Notes under the pieces: model-generated
Databases searched by the model: none
Seen by the model: the letters and a program-made list of their open reading frames with translations, nothing else
What the model was told of the DNA's origin: nothing
Translations under genes and position numbers: made by a program
Shown here: positions 52,801 through 61,222 of the stretch, piece after piece
Layout of the letters: each line of letters starts with the position of its first letter
Numbering within the stretch: position 1 is the stretch's first letter
Source of the DNA: Cytophagales bacterium
GTDB taxonomy: Bacteria > Bacteroidota > Bacteroidia > Cytophagales > Spirosomataceae
Direction: 5' to 3'
Assembly: GCA_024742395.1 (NCBI GenBank)
Contig: JANSYO010000017.1
Span: forward strand, 1 to 64,000
DNA length: 64,000 nt

Positions 52801-52962
52801 TCTACTGATGATGACATCACAAGTAGAGCATGGTACCGTATTGGTATCCCAGTTTCCGGCATCTGACCATAGATGGGTTCTACTGCCGCCATCCCAGGTG
52901 ATGGTTTGAGCCAAAGCGGGAGAAAAGAGAAGTGTACTTAGGGCAAAAATCAGTTTACGCAT
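49897..52962 (-). CDS. Large exported beta-helix-like surface protein
   Basis: 1021 residues from the ATG at 52962, which starts the signal peptide MRKLIFALSTLLFSPALAQ (the longer frame adds 10 residues). The start ITWDGGSRTHLWSDAGNWDT matches that of the 666-residue protein at 19.6 kb. The body has dozens of N-x-G-x-(I/L)-x-(I/L) repeats ('FYNYGEINIQSGSTKGFMN', 'LVNEGTFTLGLG'). The end TTDWFKPGNWSTGQVP and IQAGAVFESGD match the other protein's end. The gene lies 100 bases behind the LytTR response regulator on the same strand, so it may be a direct target of that two-component system. Confidence 0.75.
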   Translation of the reverse strand: MRKLIFALSTLLFSPALAQTITWDGGSRTHLWSDAGNWDTNTVPCSTCDVIISRDSVVFDRGGSIKSLKLGSTSGAQLTIPKDILLTISSSTAEGLTLLNNSAIHITGLLNINSSGAEGCLLTSGKMHLYKFGVLTIDTATDTGFLIENDGEYESQSGQINILNSMADALQNYGKVVNNGLLTINNTSDNALENFGDFTNHSSLKVEVNSYFGILNEAIFDNQGTLQVNGQSAVPFINRNLSSQFSNSGAIKLLQSNTVISSFSHNAGTFTNETNGSILANSLGQYNFHVSSRFNNYGEITIQSGTSNSLENYHNAEGFYNYGEINIQSGSTKGFMNRGNDAVFRNMVDGVLNVDNCAADAVYNEGKLVNEGTFTLGLGNTNFALSNFSTADSLINYGSIFCQAAKVRSTGPFYNMNGGSLVLLDELLINSKLVNAGIISSRFSPGQGISLADTLVNTGSVSLSAMNENGILNSGASAPGFILNQGGTIVVSTAGYFGMRGDIDVYNEGIIRLYSCGLDGIRLDQTANVFYNNGELLIDGAEYGIQTSFAYDGEFFNDEDGEIVINNCSSDALSLRGELMNKGEMMLTAIDGNGFYTLLDTLFNEGQIEMQSIQNLGLNARGFVNSASGNVSIDTTGSSAISSSYIQNNGVINISQSGAIGLSTFFLDNNGVLNIVGTAESGIRLNSGDGILNNVLGEVKIENCAEHGVYLGTSFTNHGSFEIKDVDSNGMLLYALSAADSVVNSGTLSIADIGLTGMARLGGSPAYIKNMSGGLIRIDTVGQDAISRFSTFTNEPCATIIAGGRIGDMINEGHIISTADTVNNFIELTNNGLFQDLKGVIRSIDDFYNHGILVQPIKGRPSEGINEHNAITGAAGIFSKDYSFRVNRALTGPSVGNFDYLSQTVNLNASGIAADTVFLSLDIFPGCEYTLSVPIWQNVDCQGEYIEADYDAPVGITTTDWFKPGNWSTGQVPYGCTNVFIDRAKTIIPAGSKARVHHFEIERRGTNMLDIQAGAVFESGD

Positions 52963-53062
52963 GGGCAGAAATTTTAATTTCAATTTCTGCATTAATAAGC
53001 CCCTGTAGTAGTCAAATAAAACAGTCGGTACCCAAAATCAAATAACCGGAACAAAAATCTAT

Positions 53063-53770
53063 TTAGCGGACAGCGTCAAAACGAGTATAAACCTGCATTT
53101 TCCTGCTTCTGCTTACGGGCAGTACCGTCCCTTCAGATAATTTAAGTGTAGCATTGCGTGCCTTTTTCAGTTCCACCACCTGCTTCATATTAACGAGGTA
53201 TTTATTATGGCAGCGTTCAAATCCTTTATCGGCTAACAGATTCTGAAGATCCTTCAAAAGTTTAGAAACTGTTCTCTGTGAAGCGTCATCAAAATGAAGT
53301 ATGACATAGCCAGATTCGGCAGAAATATAAAGAAGACAATCTGCAGGGATTTTAAAGGTACCTCCTTTCTCCTCTATAATTATATCCTGCCGGTTTTCGG
53401 CAAGTGCTCCTCTTCTGTTTATTAATTTTTCTAAAAGAGCTTTTAGTTCCTTGGTGCTTACAGGCTTCATCAAATAGCCGGAGGCCTGATGTTTAAAGGC
53501 CTTGAGGGCAAATTCATCATGAGCCGTTGTAAAGATGACATCCGTTACTTTTTCATCAATCATTGGGAAGAGGTCAAAGCCCGTTTGCCCCGGCATTTTA
53601 ATGTCCAAAAAAATAAAATCAGGCTTGGTTTGGGTGAGAAAATCACCCGCTTCTGCTACAGACATGGCCGTACCAATAACCTCCACCGGAACTTTTGCCC
53701 AGCCGAGCTGAGCGGTTAAGGTTCTGATAGCGTGAGCCTCGTCATCTACTATGATAGCCGTGTAATTCAT
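53063..53770 (-). CDS. LytTR-type response regulator (YehT/LytR-like)
   Basis: 235 residues. Receiver: VDDEAHAIRTL with D9/D10, acceptor D56 in DFIFLDIKMPGQTG, and K in GYLMKPVSTKEL. C-terminal LytTR domain: FKIPADCLLYISAESGYVIL and ERCHNKYLVNMKQVVELKKA. Its start overlaps the kinase stop (TAATG), so the two are translationally coupled. Likely target: the large surface protein gene directly downstream (49897-52962). Confidence 0.95.
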   Translation of the reverse strand: MNYTAIIVDDEAHAIRTLTAQLGWAKVPVEVIGTAMSVAEAGDFLTQTKPDFIFLDIKMPGQTGFDLFPMIDEKVTDVIFTTAHDEFALKAFKHQASGYLMKPVSTKELKALLEKLINRRGALAENRQDIIIEEKGGTFKIPADCLLYISAESGYVILHFDDASQRTVSKLLKDLQNLLADKGFERCHNKYLVNMKQVVELKKARNATLKLSEGTVLPVSRSRKMQVYTRFDAVR

Positions 53771-55722
53771 TAAGCTCTGTCCATTTCAGGAAAAACAAAG
53801 CGTACTTTAAAGCCTTGTTTATTCTCCAAATTAATCATTTCAAACGTAACCTGCTTTTGATACAATTTAAAAAGAAGATCAATTTTGTCTTTGATATTTT
53901 TCAATCCATAGGATTCATTAGGTGGTGTTATCCCTAGATTTTCAATACCTCCTCCATTGTCTGAGATTTCTATGACCACTTCCTTCTCAGAACTTTGGCT
54001 GGCATCAAGTATTACAATGCCTTTACCTTTTAGAGGCATAATTCCGTGCCAGACGGCATTTTCGAGTATTGGCTGTAGCATCATACCCGGCACCAGTTTC
54101 TCCAGCGTAGAAAGGTGCTTTGGCCGAATGACTGAATACTCAAAGCGGTCGTCAAAACGAAGTGACTCCAGTTTTAGATAATCTTCACAAAACTGCAATT
54201 CCTGATCCAGGGTATTGAAAATCCTCTCAGAATTCTTTAAAATATTACGCATCATTCTGGCATAAAGAGCCAGGTATTCTGAGGCCTCTTCGGGCTTTTT
54301 AGAGATAATGAAATCATTGATGGAGTTTAAAGAATTAAACAAATAATGAGGATTCATCTGAAGCTGCAGGGAGCTTAATTGCGACTCCATGAGTTTGGCT
54401 TTGTTTCGCTCACCTTCCGCCATCATTTTTTCTATAGCCAGGTCTTTCTCACTTTGTTTTAGCTTATGGCTGAGTAATTCATTGACCTGTTTTTCCAGCT
54501 GTTCTTTTTCTTTGAGCTGCTCTATTAATCTTTCTTTTAAAGCGATATTCTCCCGTTCTTTTCTAAGGTTTTTGAAATTGATCCCCATCAGGAAAATCAG
54601 ACTTTCTACCACATAACTCAGCTCAAGAAAGCTAAAATGCATAAACCCACCCGGAAGCGTATAGAAGAAGTCTCTGGGTTTAGGACTGCCTTTCACAAAA
54701 ATCTGGAAAATCTCATAGCCTACAGCCCAGCCAATAATTGTACTGCCCACCAGTAAAAACCATTTTAGGTTATCCTTAATACGAAAGAGAATATAGAAGG
54801 TCATGTAGGTACTAATAATACCCAGCAAAGCATACACCTTAAAGAAATAAGTAAAGATAAAGGCCTGATCTCCTCCAGAGAAAATCAAATAGCCAGCATG
54901 CGTGAAAGTTATCAGGAGGGTCAAAATCTGAAAGACACGGCTTACTTTATATATCCACTTGTACTTCTTTTTAATATCAAGTAAAACAAGTCCAAACTCA
55001 GTGTACACCACATAAATGATTCCCTGGGGGATGATATTAACGGCTCCGTACAACTCCAGATGCTTGGGTAAAAGTAAATGCCACTGCAAATACTCGTCAG
55101 AAAAAAGGAATAAGAAAAGAACGATGGACAGAAGGTAAAGCCCATAGCTTCGGTAAATTCTGTTTTTCAGAATCAATGCCTGGTATAAGGAATAAAGCAG
55201 TAATAAACTCAGAAGTAAAATGCTGACCAGATTGGCCGAACGGGCGGGTTCATTCTGAGCGTAATATAAGGGTATCACGTCTTCAATTTCTGCTCCTAAA
55301 ATAAGCTTGGGCTGAACCGTAAAGAATTTGTGGTCGTTCTGGCTCATCTGTACCAGAAAATCATTTCTGCCAGATTGTAAAGTAAGTGGTATTAAGTATC
55401 TGGCAAAAGGCTGCTCCAGTTCAGATTTAGAAGTAAACTTACCGGCCTTCAGGGTTTTATCTCCATAAGTAACTCTGATGTACTCACTGTCTCCTACATA
55501 AAGCAAGGCTTTCTGAGTCTTAGAACTGGAATATGAAAGCGTAAAACTTACGGAGTCTTTATGTGTAGGAGGTAAAGCAACGGTGCTGGCAGTAAAAGTC
55601 TTTCTGAACTCCTCCTGAAGGCAGTCTTCACACACTTTAAGAGCTACAGTTTCTTGCCCGGAGGTGTGCCCTCCAAGTAGTATCATTAGAATAAATAGCG
55701 AAAGTACTGATGTGTTTTTCAT
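53770..55722 (-). CDS. 7TM sensor histidine kinase, His_kinase (YehU/LytS) type
   Basis: 650 residues from the ATG at 55722 (AGAGGA ribosome site upstream; GTG at 55731 is the alternative). Signal peptide, then a periplasmic domain of about 140 residues (FARYLIPLTLQSGRNDFLV), seven membrane helices of the 7TMR-DISM type (SANLVSILLLSLLLLYSLYQ onward), a coiled coil and the His_kinase motif MNPHYLFNSLNSINDFI (H about 459). ATPase part: LQPILENAVWHGI, ISDNGGGIENL and SYGLKNIKDKIDLLF. It signals to the LytTR regulator encoded next to it. Confidence 0.9.
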   Translation of the reverse strand: MKNTSVLSLFILMILLGGHTSGQETVALKVCEDCLQEEFRKTFTASTVALPPTHKDSVSFTLSYSSSKTQKALLYVGDSEYIRVTYGDKTLKAGKFTSKSELEQPFARYLIPLTLQSGRNDFLVQMSQNDHKFFTVQPKLILGAEIEDVIPLYYAQNEPARSANLVSILLLSLLLLYSLYQALILKNRIYRSYGLYLLSIVLFLFLFSDEYLQWHLLLPKHLELYGAVNIIPQGIIYVVYTEFGLVLLDIKKKYKWIYKVSRVFQILTLLITFTHAGYLIFSGGDQAFIFTYFFKVYALLGIISTYMTFYILFRIKDNLKWFLLVGSTIIGWAVGYEIFQIFVKGSPKPRDFFYTLPGGFMHFSFLELSYVVESLIFLMGINFKNLRKERENIALKERLIEQLKEKEQLEKQVNELLSHKLKQSEKDLAIEKMMAEGERNKAKLMESQLSSLQLQMNPHYLFNSLNSINDFIISKKPEEASEYLALYARMMRNILKNSERIFNTLDQELQFCEDYLKLESLRFDDRFEYSVIRPKHLSTLEKLVPGMMLQPILENAVWHGIMPLKGKGIVILDASQSSEKEVVIEISDNGGGIENLGITPPNESYGLKNIKDKIDLLFKLYQKQVTFEMINLENKQGFKVRFVFPEMDRA

Positions 55723-55908
55723 AGCCGGCACTTCCTCTAAAGTATCAATATCTTATGAAATATCTATTGAGAAAGCAGATAACAGGTACTTGTAAGTCAA
55801 TAATTGGTATCATTTTTTATTGAGCGTGTGTCTTACCTTGCTTTGGCTATTCACCAATTCTTCATTTCGCCTTTTGAGTTTCATCAATTTCTCTTTTACC
55901 TTCGCCCC

Positions 55909-56493
55909 ATGAAATTAAATCTGGATATCAAAGGGGCTAGCAGTCAGGAATGGTTAGATGCCGTCATGGCTGATTTCGATTCATTTTTACAAGATCACGC
56001 TGATTGTGAACGTAAGGCCTCGGCCATGAACATGAGCCTGGTGGCCAAATACCCCAACAGATTAGAGATTATCCCGGAACTAATAGCTACGGGCATTGAA
56101 GAATTGCAGCATTTTGAGGCTGTGTATAAACTCATGGAAAAGCGTGGTATTCAGCTTCAGCACAGCATTGCCGAAGACCCTTACATAAAAGGCCTGATGA
56201 AAAAACGCCATAGCGGTATAGAAGAGCGTTTCCTTGATCATCTTCTCATAGCCAGTGTATTTGAAACCCGTGGAGGCGAACGCTTTAAAATGGTGGCAGA
56301 TGCTCATCCGGACCCGGATATTGCCAGGTTTTACAAAACCTTATGGGTATCAGAAGCCAAGCATGGCCATACTTTTGTAAAAATGGCTCTGAATTATTTT
56401 CCAGAAGAGAAAGTGTACAGTCGTCTGGAATGGTGGGTAGATCAGGAGTCTGAAGTAGTTAAAAACTTACCTATCAGGGCTGCTTTACATTAA
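55909..56493 (+). CDS. miaE: tRNA hydroxylase, MiaE-like
   Basis: 194 residues from the ATG at 55909; the longer frame adds 35 residues unlike a protein start. Non-haem di-iron fold: HADCERKASAMNMSLVAKYP, GIEELQHFEAVYKLMEKRGI (ExxH-type ligand pair E/H), FETRGGERFKMVADAHPDP and WVSEAKHGHTFVKMAL. MiaE hydroxylates the ms2i6A side chain at tRNA position 37. It is convergent with the NagB-family pseudogene (3-base gap). The family name is from memory of these motifs; a generic MiaE-related hydroxylase is the cautious wording. Confidence 0.75.
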   Translation: MKLNLDIKGASSQEWLDAVMADFDSFLQDHADCERKASAMNMSLVAKYPNRLEIIPELIATGIEELQHFEAVYKLMEKRGIQLQHSIAEDPYIKGLMKKRHSGIEERFLDHLLIASVFETRGGERFKMVADAHPDPDIARFYKTLWVSEAKHGHTFVKMALNYFPEEKVYSRLEWWVDQESEVVKNLPIRAALH

Positions 56494-56496
56494 ATA

Positions 56497-57166
56497 CTAT
56501 ACTCTTTCACCCGCTTCTTCGTCTACCCAAACCAGTCCATTCTGATGTTTCTGAAATACGGTAGAAGGTACAGCAGGTGAAACTTCAGACTTTAGTGTTT
56601 CCTCAATAATCGAGGCTTTCTTTTTACCTGTAGCTATGAGCATGGCTGTTTTGGCTTCTAACAGGTGTTTGAGGCCTACCGTAATCCCTTTTGTTAAAGG
56701 TGTGGCAGAGTTAAAATACTTTTGACCTACGTCAATAGTCATCTGAGCCAGCTCAGTTACATGGCAATAATGATCAAAACTATAGCCTGGTTCGTTTAAG
56801 CCAATATGCCCGTTTAATCCTATTCCTACCACAATCAGGTCAAGGCCACCTCTGTCAAAAATAAGGGAATCTACCCGTTTACATTCAGAGTCCAAATCAG
56901 AATGTAGGGCATTAAAGAAGGTATAATTCCTTTCAGATATGCCAAGCGGTTTGAGCAGATGTTCTTCTACAATGTAGCGGCAGCTCCCTTCGCTTTCCGG
57001 ACCAATGCCCACCCATTCATCTAAACCTATTTTGATAAGCTTTTTTAGGCGTATCACCCGAGGTTAAGACCAGTGTGGCCTTAGGTTTTTCCTTTAGCAA
57101 TTGCAGGATATGATCTGCTACCGCTTCAGACAAATGAGCAGCATCTTTAAATTTTTCTAGCTTCAT
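56497..57166 (-). pseudogene. Glucosamine/galactosamine-6-phosphate isomerase (NagB family), broken by internal deletion and frameshift
   Basis: ATG 57166 opens a NagB-family N-terminus: KATLVLTSGDTPKKAYQ, then the frame ends at a TGA. The sequence resumes in another frame at IKIGLDEWVGIGPESEGSCR, with LDLIVVGIGLNGHIGLNEPG, VGLKHLLEAKTAML and a normal C-terminus. In family members about 17-20 residues separate TPKKAY-like and LDEWVG-like blocks; here they are missing. The simplest account is an out-of-frame deletion of about 50-60 bases. The ATG overlaps the glycosyltransferase stop (ATGA), so the genes were coupled. Confidence 0.75.
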
Positions 57167-58320
57167 TGCAGGGCTGTTTTTTTATCTATCTCTCTTAGGG
57201 CGTCTAAATAAGTACCCTTTTCTGTTTTTATACCGATTTCCTGAAAATACCACTTCACCGCTTCTGATACCGGAATATCTCCAATTCCTCCATCATCTCT
57301 TAGAAAATGTAAACATTTCATTAATTGGAAGGCATCAAAGAACTGGAAGAAACGCTTCTGAAAGGCCTCATAACTTGACACATTCTTTTTTATCATGTCA
57401 ATTGCTTCTTCCGTCTTTATTTTCTTTAAAAAACTGCTTAATCGGTTATCAAAAGCATTCTCAGAATAGCTATTTTCATAATAATCAGAAAGGTTGTCAA
57501 AAAATGGTTTTAGAAGCTTAAACGAAAGTGGATTATAAGTGGGCCAAACAAAGTTTTCCTCGCGGTACTTCTGCATAGCCCGACCTGTACCAAAAGGTAC
57601 TCTGTCAGACTCCCTACCCGATGGATAAACCGTGGCATTCAGAATATTACCGCAAACCTGATCTTTGATATACTTCTGTAAAAAGTAGAAATCTTCTCCC
57701 GCCTTTCTTCTGTTCATTCCTCCTTTGGCCAAATAGCTGGACGACCTGACCGCCATGCTGGAGCCTACTGTATGAATGGCATATGGCAATGAAAGCCACC
57801 TCTGCATGAGAATGTAATATCTTAAATGAGCCTCATATTCCATGATGGATCTATCCGCAGACTCATCCCTTATTTTATGCTCAAAATGTATCGCAGCCGC
57901 CTCGAATCTTGAACTTGTAAAAAAATGGTTAATTTCCTGAAAGTAATTTGGACTCACCAGACAGTCGGCATCGAGGTAAACAATGACGCCTTCTTCTCCT
58001 TTTTGTTGGTAATATTTGGCTGCTTCATCTCCCAGAATTCTTCTGGCCAAACCTACCCCGGCATGCTTAGATTCAAGATTCAAATTCACAGAATAGTCAA
58101 TATCCAAATGGCCGGAATAATGAGTTAACCATGTCCGCAAATCTGCAATACATTGAGCATTAACCTTTTTGATTTCTTTAGTGTCTAATTCACTCCCATT
58201 GACCAATAGTCTAACTCTAATTTTTAGTCCGGAAGAATCTGCACTAGCTAAGGAATTTAGAGTGGCTGCAATATTTTCTTCCTTGTAGGCCGGCAAACAA
58301 ATGGTCATATCAATAGGCAT
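57163..58320 (-). CDS. GT2 family glycosyltransferase
   Basis: 385 residues from the ATG at 58320 (58338 is possible). GT-A fold: DMTICLPAYKEENIAATLNS at the start, VIVYLDADCLVSPNYF as the DxD region, RYYILMQRWLSLPYAIHTVG and KAGEDFYFLQKYIKD (the ED base). The C-terminal 130 residues are helical. No membrane segment. It transfers a sugar to an unknown acceptor. The stop overlaps the ATG of the NagB-family gene, which suggests a shared amino-sugar context. Confidence 0.75.
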   Translation of the reverse strand: MPIDMTICLPAYKEENIAATLNSLASADSSGLKIRVRLLVNGSELDTKEIKKVNAQCIADLRTWLTHYSGHLDIDYSVNLNLESKHAGVGLARRILGDEAAKYYQQKGEEGVIVYLDADCLVSPNYFQEINHFFTSSRFEAAAIHFEHKIRDESADRSIMEYEAHLRYYILMQRWLSLPYAIHTVGSSMAVRSSSYLAKGGMNRRKAGEDFYFLQKYIKDQVCGNILNATVYPSGRESDRVPFGTGRAMQKYREENFVWPTYNPLSFKLLKPFFDNLSDYYENSYSENAFDNRLSSFLKKIKTEEAIDMIKKNVSSYEAFQKRFFQFFDAFQLMKCLHFLRDDGGIGDIPVSEAVKWYFQEIGIKTEKGTYLDALREIDKKTALQ

Positions 58321-58460
58321 AAAACAAATGTACAGCATAGACCGAAAAACGGAGCGGATTGACCGTATTAAAATGCGGCAGCTTTTAGCAGTCTCACCAC
58401 AAAATCAAACAAATTACTATATTTGCCATAACCCCGAATCATACTGCAGTTCGTTTACCA

Positions 58461-61220
58461 ATGAGTGAGAAAAATCAAGCCTACGACCCTACCCAACAAG
58501 ACGAAGTATTAGATGACATGTTTGAGGAATATTTCCTTGAATATGCCTCTTATGTAATTCTGGATCGAGCCGTTCCTGCCTCTGATGACGGCCTGAAACC
58601 GGTTCAGAGAAGACTTATGCATGCCCTGAAGGAAATGGACGATGGCCGTTTCAATAAAGTGGCCAACGTGATCGGTGCAACGATGCAATATCACCCGCAC
58701 GGTGATGCGTCAATTGGGGATGCCATGGTGACTATAGGTCAGAAAGAACTACTCTTAGACATCCAGGGAAACTGGGGGGACATCAGAACTGGTGACAGTG
58801 CGGCAGCTCCAAGGTATATAGAGGTAAGGCTCTCGAAATTTGCCAATGAAGTGCTCTTTAATGAAGACACCACTGAATGGCAGATGTCATACGATGGCAG
58901 AAAAAGGGAGCCGGTAACTTTACCGGCAAAATTCCCACTACTGCTTGAAATGGGGGTAGAAGGTATTGCCGTAGGGCTTTCTACAAAGGTAATGCCTCAC
59001 AATTTCATAGAGATTTGTGAAGCAAGTATCAAATACTTAAAAGGGCAAAAATTCACGCTGTACCCTGATTTTCTGACAGGCGGTGTAATGGATGCCAGCT
59101 CATACAATGACGGTGCCCGTGGCGGGAAAATTAAAGTAAGAGCCAAAATAAGTGAGGTAGATAAAAAAACGCTCAAAATATCTGAAATTCCTTACGGAAC
59201 GACCACCGGAGGCCTTATTGATTCTATTATCAAAGCCAATGATCGTGGGAAAATCAAGATTAAAAAGGTAGAAGACAACACCGCCAAAAATGTCGAAATT
59301 TTGGTGCATTTAGGTACCAACACCTCCCCGGATATTACTATTGATGCTCTTTTTGCCTTTACGAATTGTGAGGTTTCTGTATCACCCAATGCCGTGGTTA
59401 TCAGAGACAATAAACCACATTTTGTGGGTGTAAGTGACATCCTGAAAGACAGCACTGATCAGACCGTTCATTTACTGAAAAGAGAACTGGAGATTAAGAA
59501 GTTTGAGCTTATGGAGAAACTACTCTACAGCTCACTGGAAAAAATATTTATAGAGAACAGAATTTACCGTGACATAGAAGAGTGTGAAACTTTTGAAGCG
59601 GTGATTGAAACCATCGACAAAGGTTTAGAGAAGTTCAAAGACGATTTTTACAGAGAAATTACCCGTGAAGATATTCTCAGGCTAACAGAAATCAGGATCA
59701 AGAGAATCTCGAAGTTTGATTCCTTCAAAGCCGATGAACTCATGAAGAAGCTTCAGGAAAATTTACTGGAGGTCAATCACAATCTTGAACATCTGACAGA
59801 ATACGCCATTGATTTCTTTGAGAACCTGATTAAGAAATACGGGCAAGGTAGAGAAAGAAGAACCGAGATACTGGAATTTGAAGAAGTAAGTGCTACTGTA
59901 GTGGCTGCCAACAACCAGAAATTGTACGTAGATCGCGACAATGGATTCATTGGTTATGGAATCAAAAAAGAAGAGTACATCATGGATTGCTCTGACATTG
60001 ATGACATCATTGTCTTCAAAAAAGATGGAACCTATAGTGTCACGAAAATTCAGGATAAGAATTTTGTAGGTAAGGGTATTATTCACTGCTCAGTCTTCAG
60101 AAAAAACGATGAAAGACGAATATACAATGCCATTTACCTGGATGGTAAAACCGGTAAAACCTTTGCCAAAAGATTCAATGTAACGAGCATTACCCGTGAT
60201 AAAGAATACGATGTAACCAAAGGAACACCGAAATCGAGAATACTGTATTTCTCTGACAACGAAAACGGTGAGGCAGAAACGGTTACCATTAGCCTAACGG
60301 CTTCTTCTACTGCCAAAAAGAAGCAATTCGACTATGATTTTGCAGACCTTCTGATCAAAGGCCGCTCAGCCATGGGAAATTTAGTAACCAAATATCCGGT
60401 AAGAAAAGTAGCTCTGAAGTCGGCTGGAAAATCCACCCTGGGAGGTGTGGATATTTGGTATACACCAAACCTGGGTAGATTAAACCGTGATGAGCACGGC
60501 GATTATTTGGGCAATTTTGAAGCAGAAGATAAAGTTTTGGTTATATATAAGACGGGTGAGTATGAGTTAACCAACTTTGAGCTGACAAATCATTATGATG
60601 CCCGTCAGGTACATTCAGTTTATAAATACGAGCCTGAAGGAATTATCTCTGCCATCTATTATGATGGCGACAGCCGTATATTCTATGTGAAACGTTTCGT
60701 GATAGAAACCTCTACAATGGATAAACGCTTTGGATTTTTGACAGACCATCACCGCACTGAGCTTTTAGCCGCCTGCTATGATGAACTGCCACGAGCCGAA
60801 ATGAAAGTCAAGAAAGACAGAAAAAGCAATATCGATAAGAAAGAGGTTAAAATTGACGAACTGGTGGGTGTAAAAGGCTGGAAAGCACTAGGAAATAAAC
60901 TACCTTACATGAAGGTATCTTCCATAAAGTGGCTGGAGCCTGGCATTCCGGAACCCAAAGAAGATGCTGAAGATGAGGAAGAGATAGACGACTCAAGCGA
61001 TGAGTCCGGGAATGGTTCAGACCAGCAGGTAAGTGAGGCAGAGAGTAATACGGAAGACGCTGAGGAAACAAAAGAAGAAGAACCAAAAGCCAAAACTGAG
61101 CCTAAAAAAGAAGAAGTGCCAGCCAAGGGACCTGAGACGCCACCGATTAAAAAAGAAGAATCTAAGAAACCAAAAGGGCCTAAAGATGATTCTGATAAGA
61201 CGCAATTAGGACTTTTTTAA
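58461..61220 (+). CDS. parC: DNA topoisomerase IV subunit A
   Basis: 919 residues. Breakage-reunion domain: LKPVQRRLMHALKEMDDGRF, MQYHPHGDASIGDAMV and AAAPRYIEVRLSKFA with catalytic Tyr119. Then coiled-coil and tower segments, and a C-terminal beta-pinwheel with divergent blades (KLYVDRDNGFIGYGIKKEEY). Residues after about 850 are an acidic and then lysine-rich low-complexity tail (DEEEIDDSSDES..., KKEESKKPKGPKDD). With the ParE subunit (not in this window) it decatenates chromosomes. It is the first gene of a tight pair: the AraC-type sensor begins 3 bases after its stop. Confidence 0.9.
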   Translation: MSEKNQAYDPTQQDEVLDDMFEEYFLEYASYVILDRAVPASDDGLKPVQRRLMHALKEMDDGRFNKVANVIGATMQYHPHGDASIGDAMVTIGQKELLLDIQGNWGDIRTGDSAAAPRYIEVRLSKFANEVLFNEDTTEWQMSYDGRKREPVTLPAKFPLLLEMGVEGIAVGLSTKVMPHNFIEICEASIKYLKGQKFTLYPDFLTGGVMDASSYNDGARGGKIKVRAKISEVDKKTLKISEIPYGTTTGGLIDSIIKANDRGKIKIKKVEDNTAKNVEILVHLGTNTSPDITIDALFAFTNCEVSVSPNAVVIRDNKPHFVGVSDILKDSTDQTVHLLKRELEIKKFELMEKLLYSSLEKIFIENRIYRDIEECETFEAVIETIDKGLEKFKDDFYREITREDILRLTEIRIKRISKFDSFKADELMKKLQENLLEVNHNLEHLTEYAIDFFENLIKKYGQGRERRTEILEFEEVSATVVAANNQKLYVDRDNGFIGYGIKKEEYIMDCSDIDDIIVFKKDGTYSVTKIQDKNFVGKGIIHCSVFRKNDERRIYNAIYLDGKTGKTFAKRFNVTSITRDKEYDVTKGTPKSRILYFSDNENGEAETVTISLTASSTAKKKQFDYDFADLLIKGRSAMGNLVTKYPVRKVALKSAGKSTLGGVDIWYTPNLGRLNRDEHGDYLGNFEAEDKVLVIYKTGEYELTNFELTNHYDARQVHSVYKYEPEGIISAIYYDGDSRIFYVKRFVIETSTMDKRFGFLTDHHRTELLAACYDELPRAEMKVKKDRKSNIDKKEVKIDELVGVKGWKALGNKLPYMKVSSIKWLEPGIPEPKEDAEDEEEIDDSSDESGNGSDQQVSEAESNTEDAEETKEEEPKAKTEPKKEEVPAKGPETPPIKKEESKKPKGPKDDSDKTQLGLF

Positions 61221-61222
61221 TA

